Below, piece by piece: positions 8,982-16,292 of a stretch of DNA of 64,000 nucleotides. The translations under genes and the position numbers were made by a program. Origin of the DNA: Balneola sp. (GTDB lineage: Bacteria > Bacteroidota > Rhodothermia > Balneolales > Balneolaceae). The stretch covers positions 372,001-436,000 of the forward strand of contig NZMW01000010.1 in NCBI GenBank assembly GCA_002694685.1, written 5' to 3'. The notes below the pieces were generated by a model. The model had not been told where the DNA came from, did no database searches, and saw nothing but the letters and a program-made list of their open reading frames with translations. Every line of letters begins with the position of its first letter. Within the stretch, counting starts at the first letter, position 1.

Positions 8982-9017
8982 TTCTACAAAGTTAGAATTG
9001 TTTCTACAAATGTAGAA
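8982..9017. promoter_or_regulatory. Two tandem BlaI-type operators
   Basis: TTCTACAAATGTAGAA (9002-9017) is a two-fold symmetric site (TTCTACA, AA, TGTAGAA) containing the TACA-N2-TGTA core of BlaI/MecI operators. TTCTACAAAGTTAGAA (8982-8997) is a weaker copy. Their centres are 20 bases apart, about two helical turns, and the nearer site begins six bases upstream of the blaI start codon. Confidence 0.8.
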
Positions 9018-9243
9018 TAAAATATTTAAAAATCAAAGTTCAGGTTAAAAATCTGATACTGCATCTATAAATGAGTGGTCATCTTCTGGCGAATGCAACT
9101 GATCTGTTTGTTTAAGAACAAAAACGACTATATATGTTATGGTGAAATTTCGGGTAGTAGAAACAGATAGTTAAATGATTTGAAAATTTCAGAAATATAA
9201 AGGACTCTAAGATTGCCAATAATAATTGAAAGAGGGAGTAACC

Positions 9244-9477
9244 ATGAAAAGAATGACAATCGCAGTACTACTTGCAGTTTTATTTATATTTATTTCACCC
9301 ACAGCTACACAAAGCAACGACCGACTCAAAGCCTGTATTGGAGTTAGCTGTGGTACGCTGGGTAACGAAATTTGTAGCATCACATGGTATCCAAATGCTG
9401 ATGGCACGGTATCGTGGTATTGGTGTGTGATGATAACAGTTAGAGGAGATCGAATTCCTGATATTTCAAAAGCTTAG
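9244..9477 (+). CDS. Small secreted four-cysteine peptide
   Basis: 77 residues starting at ATG 9244, preceded by a good ribosome-binding site (GAGGGAG). An in-frame TTG at 9226 would place that site inside the gene, so it was rejected. A signal peptide (MKRMTIAVLLAVLFIFISPTATQS) is followed by a mature chain of about 50 residues with four cysteines (ACIGVSCG, EICSITW, WYWCVM), enough for two disulfides. No family is recognised with certainty. The arrangement, a short cysteine-containing exported peptide directly before a six-bladed beta-propeller protein, recalls the NVEALA peptide/propeller pairs of Bacteroidales. The next gene begins three bases after this stop. Confidence 0.75.
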   Translation: MKRMTIAVLLAVLFIFISPTATQSNDRLKACIGVSCGTLGNEICSITWYPNADGTVSWYWCVMITVRGDRIPDISKA

Positions 9478-9480
9478 ATC

Positions 9481-10587
9481 TTGAAGGCACTGACCACAAT
9501 AATAATTCTCTTTGGGAGTCTGATAAGCCTTGCTTCCTGTTCAGAAAGCACGGAAGGTGTTGTTGTAGAATGGCGAGGAGAGGAATATATATTCCCTTAT
9601 AAGTACAGACTTGAAGCTCAGCAAAACACAGAGCGAAGCTTCATTGATGTTGAGTTGCAAAAAAGGATGCAGATAAGTGGTCTTGACTCTTCTTCTCCAT
9701 TTACCCCTTCATGGCTTGACTTGGATAGCACTTCGTTTTATTTCCTGGATGGAATGAGTGGTTCAATCATGCAGTATGATTATGACGGAAACTACATGAA
9801 AAGAATAAGTTCAGGACTCGGAAGAGGGCCCGGCGAGTTTGAATATCCCTTTGATCTTTGCCATGATGCAGTGGGGAACTTTTATCAGGTTGACTTGGGA
9901 GTCCGGTCATTAGTGAGCCTTGATTCTAAAGGGAAGTTCAGGTGGCAAAAGTTCTTCAAAGAAAATAGCCCGGGCAATATAGCTTGTTCCAATTCAGGAG
10001 TTATAGTAAGTGTTGCAGGACCGGAGATGGGTCATATTTTTGAGTCTTATAGCGTACAAGGTGAACGTGAAGAGGCATTTACTCATATTGTAAATAATGA
10101 CGAACACAAGCTGGCTAAGAATGTTGGGGTTTTTGGGATGCCATTAGTTGGGAGCATGGAAGTATGGGACAATGAATTCATTTTTATTCCAAAGTATATC
10201 CCTCAAATAATAAGATACGGTCCAGAAGGAGAGATAAAGCAGGCTATTCGCACAATGGACAAAAGCTCAGCGCCAAAAATTATTTTTGGAGACGATGATT
10301 TGTATGGTTTGCCGGGGAATTTTCCAGTCGGATTTGAGGGAACTGATATAAACCTTGGGTCTGCTCTGATGGGCGATGAAATAGTGATCTGGAGTCAGTT
10401 GGGGAATGAGCAATATGACTACCACCTATTTGACGTATACACAGCCAATACTGGAAGATATCAATACTCCATGATATTAGATTTGGGAGATATTAGCGGG
10501 TTTAAAATTCATAATGAAAACCTCGTTACCTATAATACAGCGACCTATGAGATTATAGGATACCAAATGAATATCCCGAGGGACTGA
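9481..10587 (+). CDS. Six-bladed beta-propeller (NHL-like) lipoprotein
   Basis: 368 residues from a TTG start, three bases after the peptide gene, so translation is probably coupled. The lipobox SLASC puts the lipidated Cys at residue 20. The remainder shows repeating propeller blades: YFLDGMSGSIMQYDYDGNYMKRI, FYQVDLGVRSLVSLDSKGKFRWQ, FIFIPKYIPQIIRYGPEGEI. GRGPGEFEYPFDL is the signature commonly seen in Bacteroidota '6-bladed beta-propeller' proteins. It probably sits on the cell surface or in the periplasm and binds a ligand, possibly the upstream peptide (inference). Confidence 0.82.
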   Translation: MKALTTIIILFGSLISLASCSESTEGVVVEWRGEEYIFPYKYRLEAQQNTERSFIDVELQKRMQISGLDSSSPFTPSWLDLDSTSFYFLDGMSGSIMQYDYDGNYMKRISSGLGRGPGEFEYPFDLCHDAVGNFYQVDLGVRSLVSLDSKGKFRWQKFFKENSPGNIACSNSGVIVSVAGPEMGHIFESYSVQGEREEAFTHIVNNDEHKLAKNVGVFGMPLVGSMEVWDNEFIFIPKYIPQIIRYGPEGEIKQAIRTMDKSSAPKIIFGDDDLYGLPGNFPVGFEGTDINLGSALMGDEIVIWSQLGNEQYDYHLFDVYTANTGRYQYSMILDLGDISGFKIHNENLVTYNTATYEIIGYQMNIPRD

Positions 10588-10710
10588 TTTTTAATTGCTC
10601 AAGGATATATAATGAAACAGGCATTTATTATAAAAAAGCCTTTTGCGTCAGAAATGTGATTTCAAATTTATTATCATTCCGCTCCAACAATAAAAAACAG
10701 TCCTTTATCC

Positions 10711-12033
10711 ATGAAGAAGTATTTTGTACTTGCGGTAGGTGTCTTGCTTGTTGCGGCTTGCTCCCCCGAGAAACAAGGCCCGCCATTTGATGTTGAGTTT
10801 GCACTGGAAGCTAATGAGGGTAGGGTGCCTCCGATTTTAGCTCTTACCATGGGCGGGAATTATGTTTTTGATCCTGAATATCCGGGCGAACCAAGTGTTG
10901 TGCCTGATGGTCTGGTGGAAGGAGAAATTATTTACGGGATTATTGATACCTATCAATATGTAAGTCAGGGTGTGGCTGCAGGCTTTATCGATTCCGCTAT
11001 TTATAAAAGAAACAGCATGTTCATTAATGAGGGGACGATTACGGATGAATGGGTAGATGTGATTGTCACCGTAGCCGTTGGCGAAGATGCAGAGGGAAAT
11101 ATGGTAGTATTTACCGAGGGTGAAAATGGTTCTTTTGACTTGGATAATCCGGTCACCTTTAAACCTGCTACGGTAGAGTTTCAGGATAATGTATTTGAGG
11201 TGATGGAGGCCATTATTCCGGCCGGATTTGAATTCTACAACGGAAAAGATATAGAGCGTTTTGAAGAGAATGCCAGCTTGATGTATTTGACCGACATGGG
11301 CTTTGAAAGTCTTCAGATGTATTATCAAAAATTACGCTTCGGCACCTGGGAAGTAAACGGACAAACTTTCGATGTTGCTCTGGTCAAAGAAAGCGCTCCA
11401 CCCTACCGAAAAGAGCCCTATACCTATTTCTATGTGGATATGAATGGTGATGGAGTATTCGATATCATGGAAGATGGCGTTGAGGCTTATCCGGTCACAG
11501 AGCCGTTTAATATTGCCGGTGAGAGCTGGGAGATTACGGGAATGGCAATGGATGGGAGTCAGATTAAGATTGAAAAATCAGAAGTGGATGTAAATCCAAA
11601 AGTAGGGCTTCGGCCGGGGACAGAAGCCCCGTTATTTGAAGCAGAAACATTATCCGGCGAAATGATTTCTATATCTGAGCTGAAGGGAAAATATGTAATG
11701 CTGGATTTTTGGGGAACCTGGTGTGGCCCGTGTATAGAAGCATTGCCTAAGATTAAAGAAGCATATGATAGATATGGAGGTGAGCAGTTTGAAATAGTAG
11801 GAATTGCAAATGAATTGAGCCTGGAGAAGTTTCAGCAATTTGTGGAAAGGGAAGAAATCAACTGGCCCCAGATTGCAGAGATTTATGAAGAAAATGACCG
11901 GATTCAGGAAATGTATTCCGTAAACTCGTTCCCTACGTACTACCTGATAAACCCTGATGGTGAAATTGTGGAATATGGACTCGCCCTTTCTGACCAAAAT
12001 CTGATGGAAACACTGGCTAAATATCTGGACTAA
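10711..12033 (+). CDS. TlpA-like thioredoxin-fold lipoprotein
   Basis: 440 residues. The signal peptide ends in lipobox LVAAC (Cys17). Residues 18 to about 300 form an N-terminal domain I do not recognise. A C-terminal TlpA/ResA-type domain starts at PGTEAPLFEAETLSGE, with the redox site WCGPC (Cys338, Cys341) and a cis-Pro region NSFPTYYLINPDGEIV. It would reduce disulfides in exported proteins from the periplasmic face of a membrane. It lies 123 bases after the propeller gene, on the same strand. Together with the four-cysteine peptide two genes upstream this makes a plausible functional group. It ends four bases inside the convergent oxidoreductase gene. Confidence 0.85.
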   Translation: MKKYFVLAVGVLLVAACSPEKQGPPFDVEFALEANEGRVPPILALTMGGNYVFDPEYPGEPSVVPDGLVEGEIIYGIIDTYQYVSQGVAAGFIDSAIYKRNSMFINEGTITDEWVDVIVTVAVGEDAEGNMVVFTEGENGSFDLDNPVTFKPATVEFQDNVFEVMEAIIPAGFEFYNGKDIERFEENASLMYLTDMGFESLQMYYQKLRFGTWEVNGQTFDVALVKESAPPYRKEPYTYFYVDMNGDGVFDIMEDGVEAYPVTEPFNIAGESWEITGMAMDGSQIKIEKSEVDVNPKVGLRPGTEAPLFEAETLSGEMISISELKGKYVMLDFWGTWCGPCIEALPKIKEAYDRYGGEQFEIVGIANELSLEKFQQFVEREEINWPQIAEIYEENDRIQEMYSVNSFPTYYLINPDGEIVEYGLALSDQNLMETLAKYLD

Positions 12034-13007
12034 TCTTCAAAAACACTGATTACAACTTTACCGCTGTGAAGCCCTTCCCCAAAGTATTGAATGGCCGTTG
12101 GTGTTTCTTCCAAAGGATAAGGTCCATCAATAATACATTTGAGCTTATTATCTGAATAAAGCTCATTTATATAGTCCATACCTTTGTTGGGTTCCAAAGG
12201 TAAAAGCTTCAAATTTTTTCCGGTGAGTTTTGAAAGTATCGGTCCAAAGGACACAATTTTGAGAAGCTTAGAGAGCTTGCCGCCAACCGTAACGTATGTT
12301 CCGTTCGGGGACAGAGATGGGAGATAAGAACGTGGGGATCGATTTGTTTTAGCGTCCAGAATAAGATCATACTCCTGACCGTTTTTTATGAAGTCTTCCT
12401 TCTTATAATCAATGATGTGATCAAAACCGAGTGATTTCATCATCTGTAACTTTTCTCCGGTATCAACGCCGGTAACTTCGGCGTCATATAGTTTGGCAAG
12501 CTGAAGGCCAAAAGTCCCCACTCCACCACCGCCGCCGTTAATTAATATGAGTTGGCCATTTTTGATTCCGCCTTTATCCTTTAGACCCTGCAAAGCAAGA
12601 ATGCTGGCATGAGGGATTGAAGCAGCTTCTGTAAAACTCATTTTAGCGGGCATCAGGGTTAAAGCTGCTTCATTTACAGTCATATATTCAGCAAAGCTTC
12701 CAAACCCAAACTCAGAAGTATCCCCATACACTCTGTCGCCTGTTTTAAAAGAGGATACTTTTGTGCCAACCTCTTCTACAACACCGGCAACCTCCATTCC
12801 GGGAATCTTGGATTTGGGTTTGAGGACACCGAACAAAAGTCGATAAAGATAGGGTCTGCCTCTTACTGAACCCCAATCATAATCGTTAACGGCAGTTGCA
12901 TATATCTTGACGAGGACTTCATTTTCAGAAGGCGATGGCTTTTCAACATCACCATAGATAAGGTCTTTCGGATCCCCATATTTTTCACAAATGATAGCTT
13001 TCATCAA
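12030..13007 (-). CDS. MDR-superfamily NAD(P)-dependent alcohol dehydrogenase / quinone oxidoreductase
   Basis: 325 residues. It has the GroES-like N-terminal domain (VLVKIYATAVNDYDWGSVRG, PGMEVAGVVEEVG, GDRVYG) and a Rossmann domain (LINGGGGGVGTFGLQLAKL at about 155-173). The zinc-binding cysteines of true alcohol dehydrogenases are absent, which points to the zeta-crystallin-like quinone or enone reductase branch. It is convergent with the TlpA-like gene, the two stop codons overlapping by four bases. The substrate cannot be inferred. Confidence 0.85.
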   Translation of the reverse strand: MMKAIICEKYGDPKDLIYGDVEKPSPSENEVLVKIYATAVNDYDWGSVRGRPYLYRLLFGVLKPKSKIPGMEVAGVVEEVGTKVSSFKTGDRVYGDTSEFGFGSFAEYMTVNEAALTLMPAKMSFTEAASIPHASILALQGLKDKGGIKNGQLILINGGGGGVGTFGLQLAKLYDAEVTGVDTGEKLQMMKSLGFDHIIDYKKEDFIKNGQEYDLILDAKTNRSPRSYLPSLSPNGTYVTVGGKLSKLLKIVSFGPILSKLTGKNLKLLPLEPNKGMDYINELYSDNKLKCIIDGPYPLEETPTAIQYFGEGLHSGKVVISVFED

Positions 13008-13085
13008 AACGTGTATTGACTTAATTATTTGTTGGTCAATACTGCCCGACCAAAATAAAGTTGCTATCTAAATAGCTAAAAATCT

Positions 13086-13865
13086 TTAGTCAGTTTCTTC
13101 AATCTTGCGGGCTTCTTCAGCAAGCTCAAGAACCACCTTGGTGTACATGGTACTTGGGTTGTAACGCATAACTGCTTTCTCCATGCTTCCGGTAATTTTA
13201 TAAAAGTGAGCCAGATAATTAGCCACGGAAGCAATGTTGTTGGGCATGAAATAAAGATCTTTGCCTACAAACCACCGGTTTAAGGAATAGGGAATGAACT
13301 GTGCATAGGACATCGCCCCGGCATAGCTTGATTCCATAGCCATGATATCCAGATCGTTTTTCTTAGCAAAAATCAGAAGTTCTTCCAGCTGAGCTTTAGA
13401 CCAGTCGCTTCGATACCCTTCCGCATACATAGAAACATAAGCGTTAAAAGGGTTATAGCTTCCTTTATATCGTCCAAACTCTGACTCGATTCCGATTATC
13501 CCGGCTATCACGTGTTTTGGGATTCCGTACTTTTCTTCAGCAAAATCTAACTCAGGAGCATACTTAACGAGGAATTCTTCCATCTTCTCTATTTTCCGGT
13601 CGTACCTGATAACCCCTTGATAGTCCTCAAAACTTTCAATTTTGATTTCTACGGCACGGGTAAATTTCCCTGTTATATTCTCAATCAGCTTGAATCGGGA
13701 ATCTTTGAGTATATCATTAAAAGCATAGCCTTTTGCTTCAAAATACTCAGCCAGTTCATCAATGTTGGCTTTCATTTTTTCGGGATCTGTACTGTCAGCT
13801 CCGATTACAGCCGGCATCAGCAAAAGTAGAAACAGGGATGTGATAATAGTCTTTTTCATAATCAT
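13086..13865 (-). CDS. MltB-like lytic murein transglycosylase (GH103/SLT_2)
   Basis: 259 residues with a signal peptide (LFLLLLMPAVIGAD). The MltB core is visible: YGIPKHVIAGIIGIESEFGRYKG carries the catalytic Glu, then NPFNAYVSM, ESSYAGAMSYAQFIPYSLNRW, and a final IASVANYLAHF. It would cleave peptidoglycan glycan strands with formation of 1,6-anhydro ends in the periplasm. There is no lipobox, so it is probably soluble. The protein is shorter than E. coli MltB (about 360) but complete for the catalytic region. The start could be the first ATG (13865) or the third codon. Confidence 0.85.
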   Translation of the reverse strand: MIMKKTIITSLFLLLLMPAVIGADSTDPEKMKANIDELAEYFEAKGYAFNDILKDSRFKLIENITGKFTRAVEIKIESFEDYQGVIRYDRKIEKMEEFLVKYAPELDFAEEKYGIPKHVIAGIIGIESEFGRYKGSYNPFNAYVSMYAEGYRSDWSKAQLEELLIFAKKNDLDIMAMESSYAGAMSYAQFIPYSLNRWFVGKDLYFMPNNIASVANYLAHFYKITGSMEKAVMRYNPSTMYTKVVLELAEEARKIEETD

Positions 13866-13978
13866 AGCGGTTAATTCGCCTCTCTGTTAGGAGTATAACA
13901 AATTCAGCGGGTATTTCAGTATTAAAGATTGTTGAGTTTTTGAAGTTATCTTTGGGTGATATATATTGAATTTCAATT

Positions 13979-13990
13979 AACTAATTAGTT
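13979..13990. promoter_or_regulatory. Palindrome abutting the antitoxin start codon
   Basis: AACTAATTAGTT is a perfect 12-bp palindrome ending one base before the ATG at 13991. A second small palindrome, TTGAATTTCAA (13966-13976), precedes it. The position is what one would expect of an operator for toxin-antitoxin autoregulation, but the site overlaps the usual ribosome-binding position. Confidence 0.45.
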
Positions 13991-14203
13991 ATGAGAGATC
14001 AATTAATAAAAGAATTAAAAGAGTTAACACCTGAAGACAAGCTTGTTGCTACTGAAATCCTTTGGGATAGCCTGAAGGAAGAGGATGTTCCTTTATCTGA
14101 AACGCAACTCAATATTATAAGGGAGAGAGAAGAACAGTATAAGTTAGGTAATCAAAAGCTATTTACCTGGGATGAAGTAAAGAAAAGTGCCGGTAAAGAA
14201 TGA
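13991..14203 (+). CDS. Antitoxin, putative addiction-module component (TIGR02574-like)
   Basis: 70 residues. The sequence has the family layout: an N-terminal helix LIKELKELTPEDKLVATEILWDSL, an LSETQ turn followed by REREEQYKLG, and the C-terminal TWDEVKKS motif typical of antitoxins paired with ParE/RelE-like toxins. Its stop overlaps the toxin start by four bases (ATGA), a usual coupled arrangement. It would neutralise the partner by wrapping its C-terminus around it, and probably represses the operon through the palindrome just upstream. Confidence 0.88.
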   Translation: MRDQLIKELKELTPEDKLVATEILWDSLKEEDVPLSETQLNIIREREEQYKLGNQKLFTWDEVKKSAGKE

Positions 14204-14487
14204 AACTGATTCTTTTTACAGGTGCAGCAAGGGAGGATTATCAGGAGGCAAAAAAATGGTATTCTGAAATTGACCAGCATCTTGGTGAGCATTTTGAGTC
14301 ATCAATAGATCATGCTTTACGAAGAGTTTTAGAGAATCCAGTGCAATTTCCAATAGTATCAGGGGATACAAGAAAAGCTCTTGTTCGGAGGTTCCCATTT
14401 AGTGTTTTCTATATAATAGATGAATTTAATATTGTAATTACTGCCATTCTCCACCATAGAAGAAATCCAAAACACCAGAATCGATAA
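14200..14487 (+). CDS. ParE/RelE-family toxin
   Basis: 95 residues. Typical fold elements are ILFTGAAREDYQEAKKWYSEI at the N-terminus, then FESSIDHALRRVLENPVQFPIV, then RKALVRRFPFSVFYIIDE, and the closing ILHHRRNPKHQ. The basic C-terminal HHRRNP segment is a common RelE/ParE-superfamily ending. ParE relatives poison gyrase and RelE relatives cleave mRNA; which applies cannot be decided from sequence alone. The gene pair is isolated between a transglycosylase gene and lpdA. Confidence 0.87.
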   Translation: MKLILFTGAAREDYQEAKKWYSEIDQHLGEHFESSIDHALRRVLENPVQFPIVSGDTRKALVRRFPFSVFYIIDEFNIVITAILHHRRNPKHQNR

Positions 14488-14572
14488 GCTAAACTTCAAG
14501 ATTCCTCCCTCAATACTCGATGTTCAATACAAAAAACCTTACCTTTGAATGCTATTAAATCAGTGCGTCAGG

Positions 14573-14590
14573 CCGAACGTGGTTCGGTTT
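14573..14590 (+). terminator. Short hairpin, possible terminator of the toxin-antitoxin operon
   Basis: CCGAAC pairs with GTTCGG around a GTG loop and is followed by only three T. It is located 86 bases after the toxin stop codon and about 90 bases before the lpdA start. Confidence 0.4.
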
Positions 14591-14680
14591 AATCTCGTTT
14601 GAAGTTTGGTAATTCCTGAAATTGTTCAGGACCTGCAACAGAGAGGGCGTATAACTTCAAAATCATTATCAGAAAGTACC

Positions 14681-16102
14681 ATGGCAAAAGAATTTGATGT
14701 ATGTGTAATCGGGTCAGGCCCCGGCGGATATGTAGCCGCCATTCGCGCTTCTCAGCTTGGCTTTAAGACAGCAATTATAGAAAAAAGACATCTCGGTGGA
14801 GTTTGTCTGAACATTGGCTGTATCCCAACCAAAGCCTTATTGCGTTCAGCTGAAGTATTTGAGTCGATTGAGCACGCCGGAGATTATGGAATTAACGTGA
14901 AGGACTATTCTGCTGATTTTGGCGGAATGGTGAAGCGCAGCCGTGGTGTCGCAAACAAGATGAGCAAAGGCGTTCAATTCCTCATGAAAGCGAATAAAAT
15001 TGAAGTGTTCATGGGAACAGGTGTTTTCAAATCTAAGTCTGAAGTTGCCGTAAATGACGACAAAGGCAAAGAGCAGGAAAGCATCAAAGCGAAGAACTTT
15101 ATTATAGCAACCGGTGCTCGCCCGCGTCAGCTTCCAAGCCTGGAAATTGATGGCGAGATGATTATCGATTCCGAAAAAGCCATGCAGCTCGAAAAGCAGC
15201 CTAAGAAAATGGTGATAGTTGGAGCCGGCGCTATTGGCGTTGAGTTTGCTTATTTCTACAACACCATCGGAACCGAAGTAACGCTTGTTGAACTTCAGAA
15301 AAACCTGGTTCCTGTAGAAGATGCTGATGTTGGAAAAGAACTCGGCAAGATTTACAAGAAAAAAGGCATTAACGTCATGACCGAAAGCACGGTCGAAAAC
15401 GTGAAGAAGAAAGGAAAAGGCGTTGAAGTAACCGTAAAAACCAAGAAAGGCGAAGAGAAGATCGAAGCTGACGTTGTTCTTTCTGCGGTTGGTGTTACTG
15501 GAAACGTTGAAAACCTTGGTCTTGATAAAGCCGGTGTTAAAACCGAAAAAGGATCTATCGTAGTTGATAAGAAATCATACAAAACTGATACCGACGGAAT
15601 TTATGCAATCGGTGATGTGATTGGCGCTCCTTGGTTGGCTCATAAAGCTTCTCATGAAGCAACCGTTTGTATTGAGCAACTAGCAGGCGAAAATCCACAT
15701 CCGATTAACTACAACAACATTCCGGGCTGTACCTATTGTGAGCCTCAAGTTGCTTCAGTTGGTTTAACTGAACAACAAGCAAAAGACGAAGGCTATGACA
15801 TCAAAGTGGGTAAATTCCCGCTTTCAGCTTCAGGAAAAGCAACTGCTTTAGGCCATGAAGAAGGCTTTGTGAAAGTAGTGTTTGATGCTAAGTACGGCGA
15901 ATGGTTAGGTTGCCATATGATTGGATTCGGCGTGACGGAAATGATTGCAGAAGCTGTAGTAGCTCGCGATCTCGAAACGACCGGACATGAAATTATAAGT
16001 GCGGTTCACCCTCACCCAACATTGTCAGAAGCAGTGATGGAAGCAGCGGCAGAAGCGTATAACGAAGGGGTTCATTTAGGAACACCTGTTAAGAAAAAAT
16101 AG
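14681..16102 (+). CDS. lpdA: Dihydrolipoyl dehydrogenase (E3)
   Basis: 473 residues from ATG 14681. An upstream in-frame ATG at 14606 adds 25 non-conserved residues and was not used. FAD-binding GSGPGGYVAAIRASQ is followed by the redox disulfide CLNIGC (Cys42, Cys47), the NAD-binding GAGAIGVEFAYFY, the second FAD contact YAIGDVIGAPWLAH, and the C-terminal catalytic HPHPTLSE. It reoxidises dihydrolipoamide on the E2 subunits of 2-oxoacid dehydrogenases and of the glycine cleavage system. Lipoate ligation and synthesis genes (lipB, lipA) follow in the same direction, a functional grouping. A terminator at 16182 separates it from lipB. Confidence 0.96.
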   Translation: MAKEFDVCVIGSGPGGYVAAIRASQLGFKTAIIEKRHLGGVCLNIGCIPTKALLRSAEVFESIEHAGDYGINVKDYSADFGGMVKRSRGVANKMSKGVQFLMKANKIEVFMGTGVFKSKSEVAVNDDKGKEQESIKAKNFIIATGARPRQLPSLEIDGEMIIDSEKAMQLEKQPKKMVIVGAGAIGVEFAYFYNTIGTEVTLVELQKNLVPVEDADVGKELGKIYKKKGINVMTESTVENVKKKGKGVEVTVKTKKGEEKIEADVVLSAVGVTGNVENLGLDKAGVKTEKGSIVVDKKSYKTDTDGIYAIGDVIGAPWLAHKASHEATVCIEQLAGENPHPINYNNIPGCTYCEPQVASVGLTEQQAKDEGYDIKVGKFPLSASGKATALGHEEGFVKVVFDAKYGEWLGCHMIGFGVTEMIAEAVVARDLETTGHEIISAVHPHPTLSEAVMEAAAEAYNEGVHLGTPVKKK

Positions 16103-16115
16103 ATGTACATCAGTT

Positions 16116-16169
16116 GTCATGCTGAACTCGTTTCAGCATCTTAAGATCCTGAACTAAATTCAGGATGAC
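16116..16169. repeat. GTCAT...ATGAC double-hairpin repeat
   Basis: A 54-bp element bounded by GTCAT and ATGAC. Hairpin one is TGCTGAA/TTCAGCA, hairpin two ATCCTGAA/TTCAGGAT, joined by a short ATCTTAA-like linker. A second element with the same ends and the same two-hairpin plan but different arms is at 49885-49935. Intergenic elements of this type are widespread in bacteria. Confidence 0.7.
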
Positions 16170-16181
16170 GACAAAAGAATC

Positions 16182-16206
16182 TGGCTCCTTCGGGAGCCAT
16201 TTTTTT
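16182..16206 (+). terminator. Rho-independent terminator of lpdA
   Basis: TGGCTCC pairs with GGAGCCA around a stable TTCG tetraloop and is followed by seven T. Confidence 0.9.
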
Positions 16207-16223
16207 CTCTGTGATTGATAATT

Positions 16224-16263
16224 CTTTTCGTAGGGGCAATTCATGAATTGCCCCTACGAAAAG
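16224..16263. repeat. 40-bp perfect palindrome (GTAG...CTAC hairpin) upstream of lipB
   Basis: CTTTTCGTAGGGGCAATTCA is followed directly by its exact reverse complement. The core GTAGGGGCAATT/AATTGCCCCTAC resembles GTAG-headed REP-like repeats found in many genomes. It ends 29 bases before the lipB start and creates an artificial in-frame extension of that gene. Confidence 0.85.
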
Positions 16264-16292
16264 ACGTTGGTTATAGACTTATATGTAACAAC

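Noticed and set aside
6332-9017. Beta-lactam resistance locus
   Set aside because: The repressor/protease pair is of BlaI/BlaR1 type, but the protease lacks a penicillin-binding sensor and no beta-lactamase gene is present, so resistance is not inferred.
16215-16292. N-terminal extension of lipB
   Set aside because: Encoded by the 40-bp palindrome and adjacent spacer; LipB homology begins after ATG 16293.
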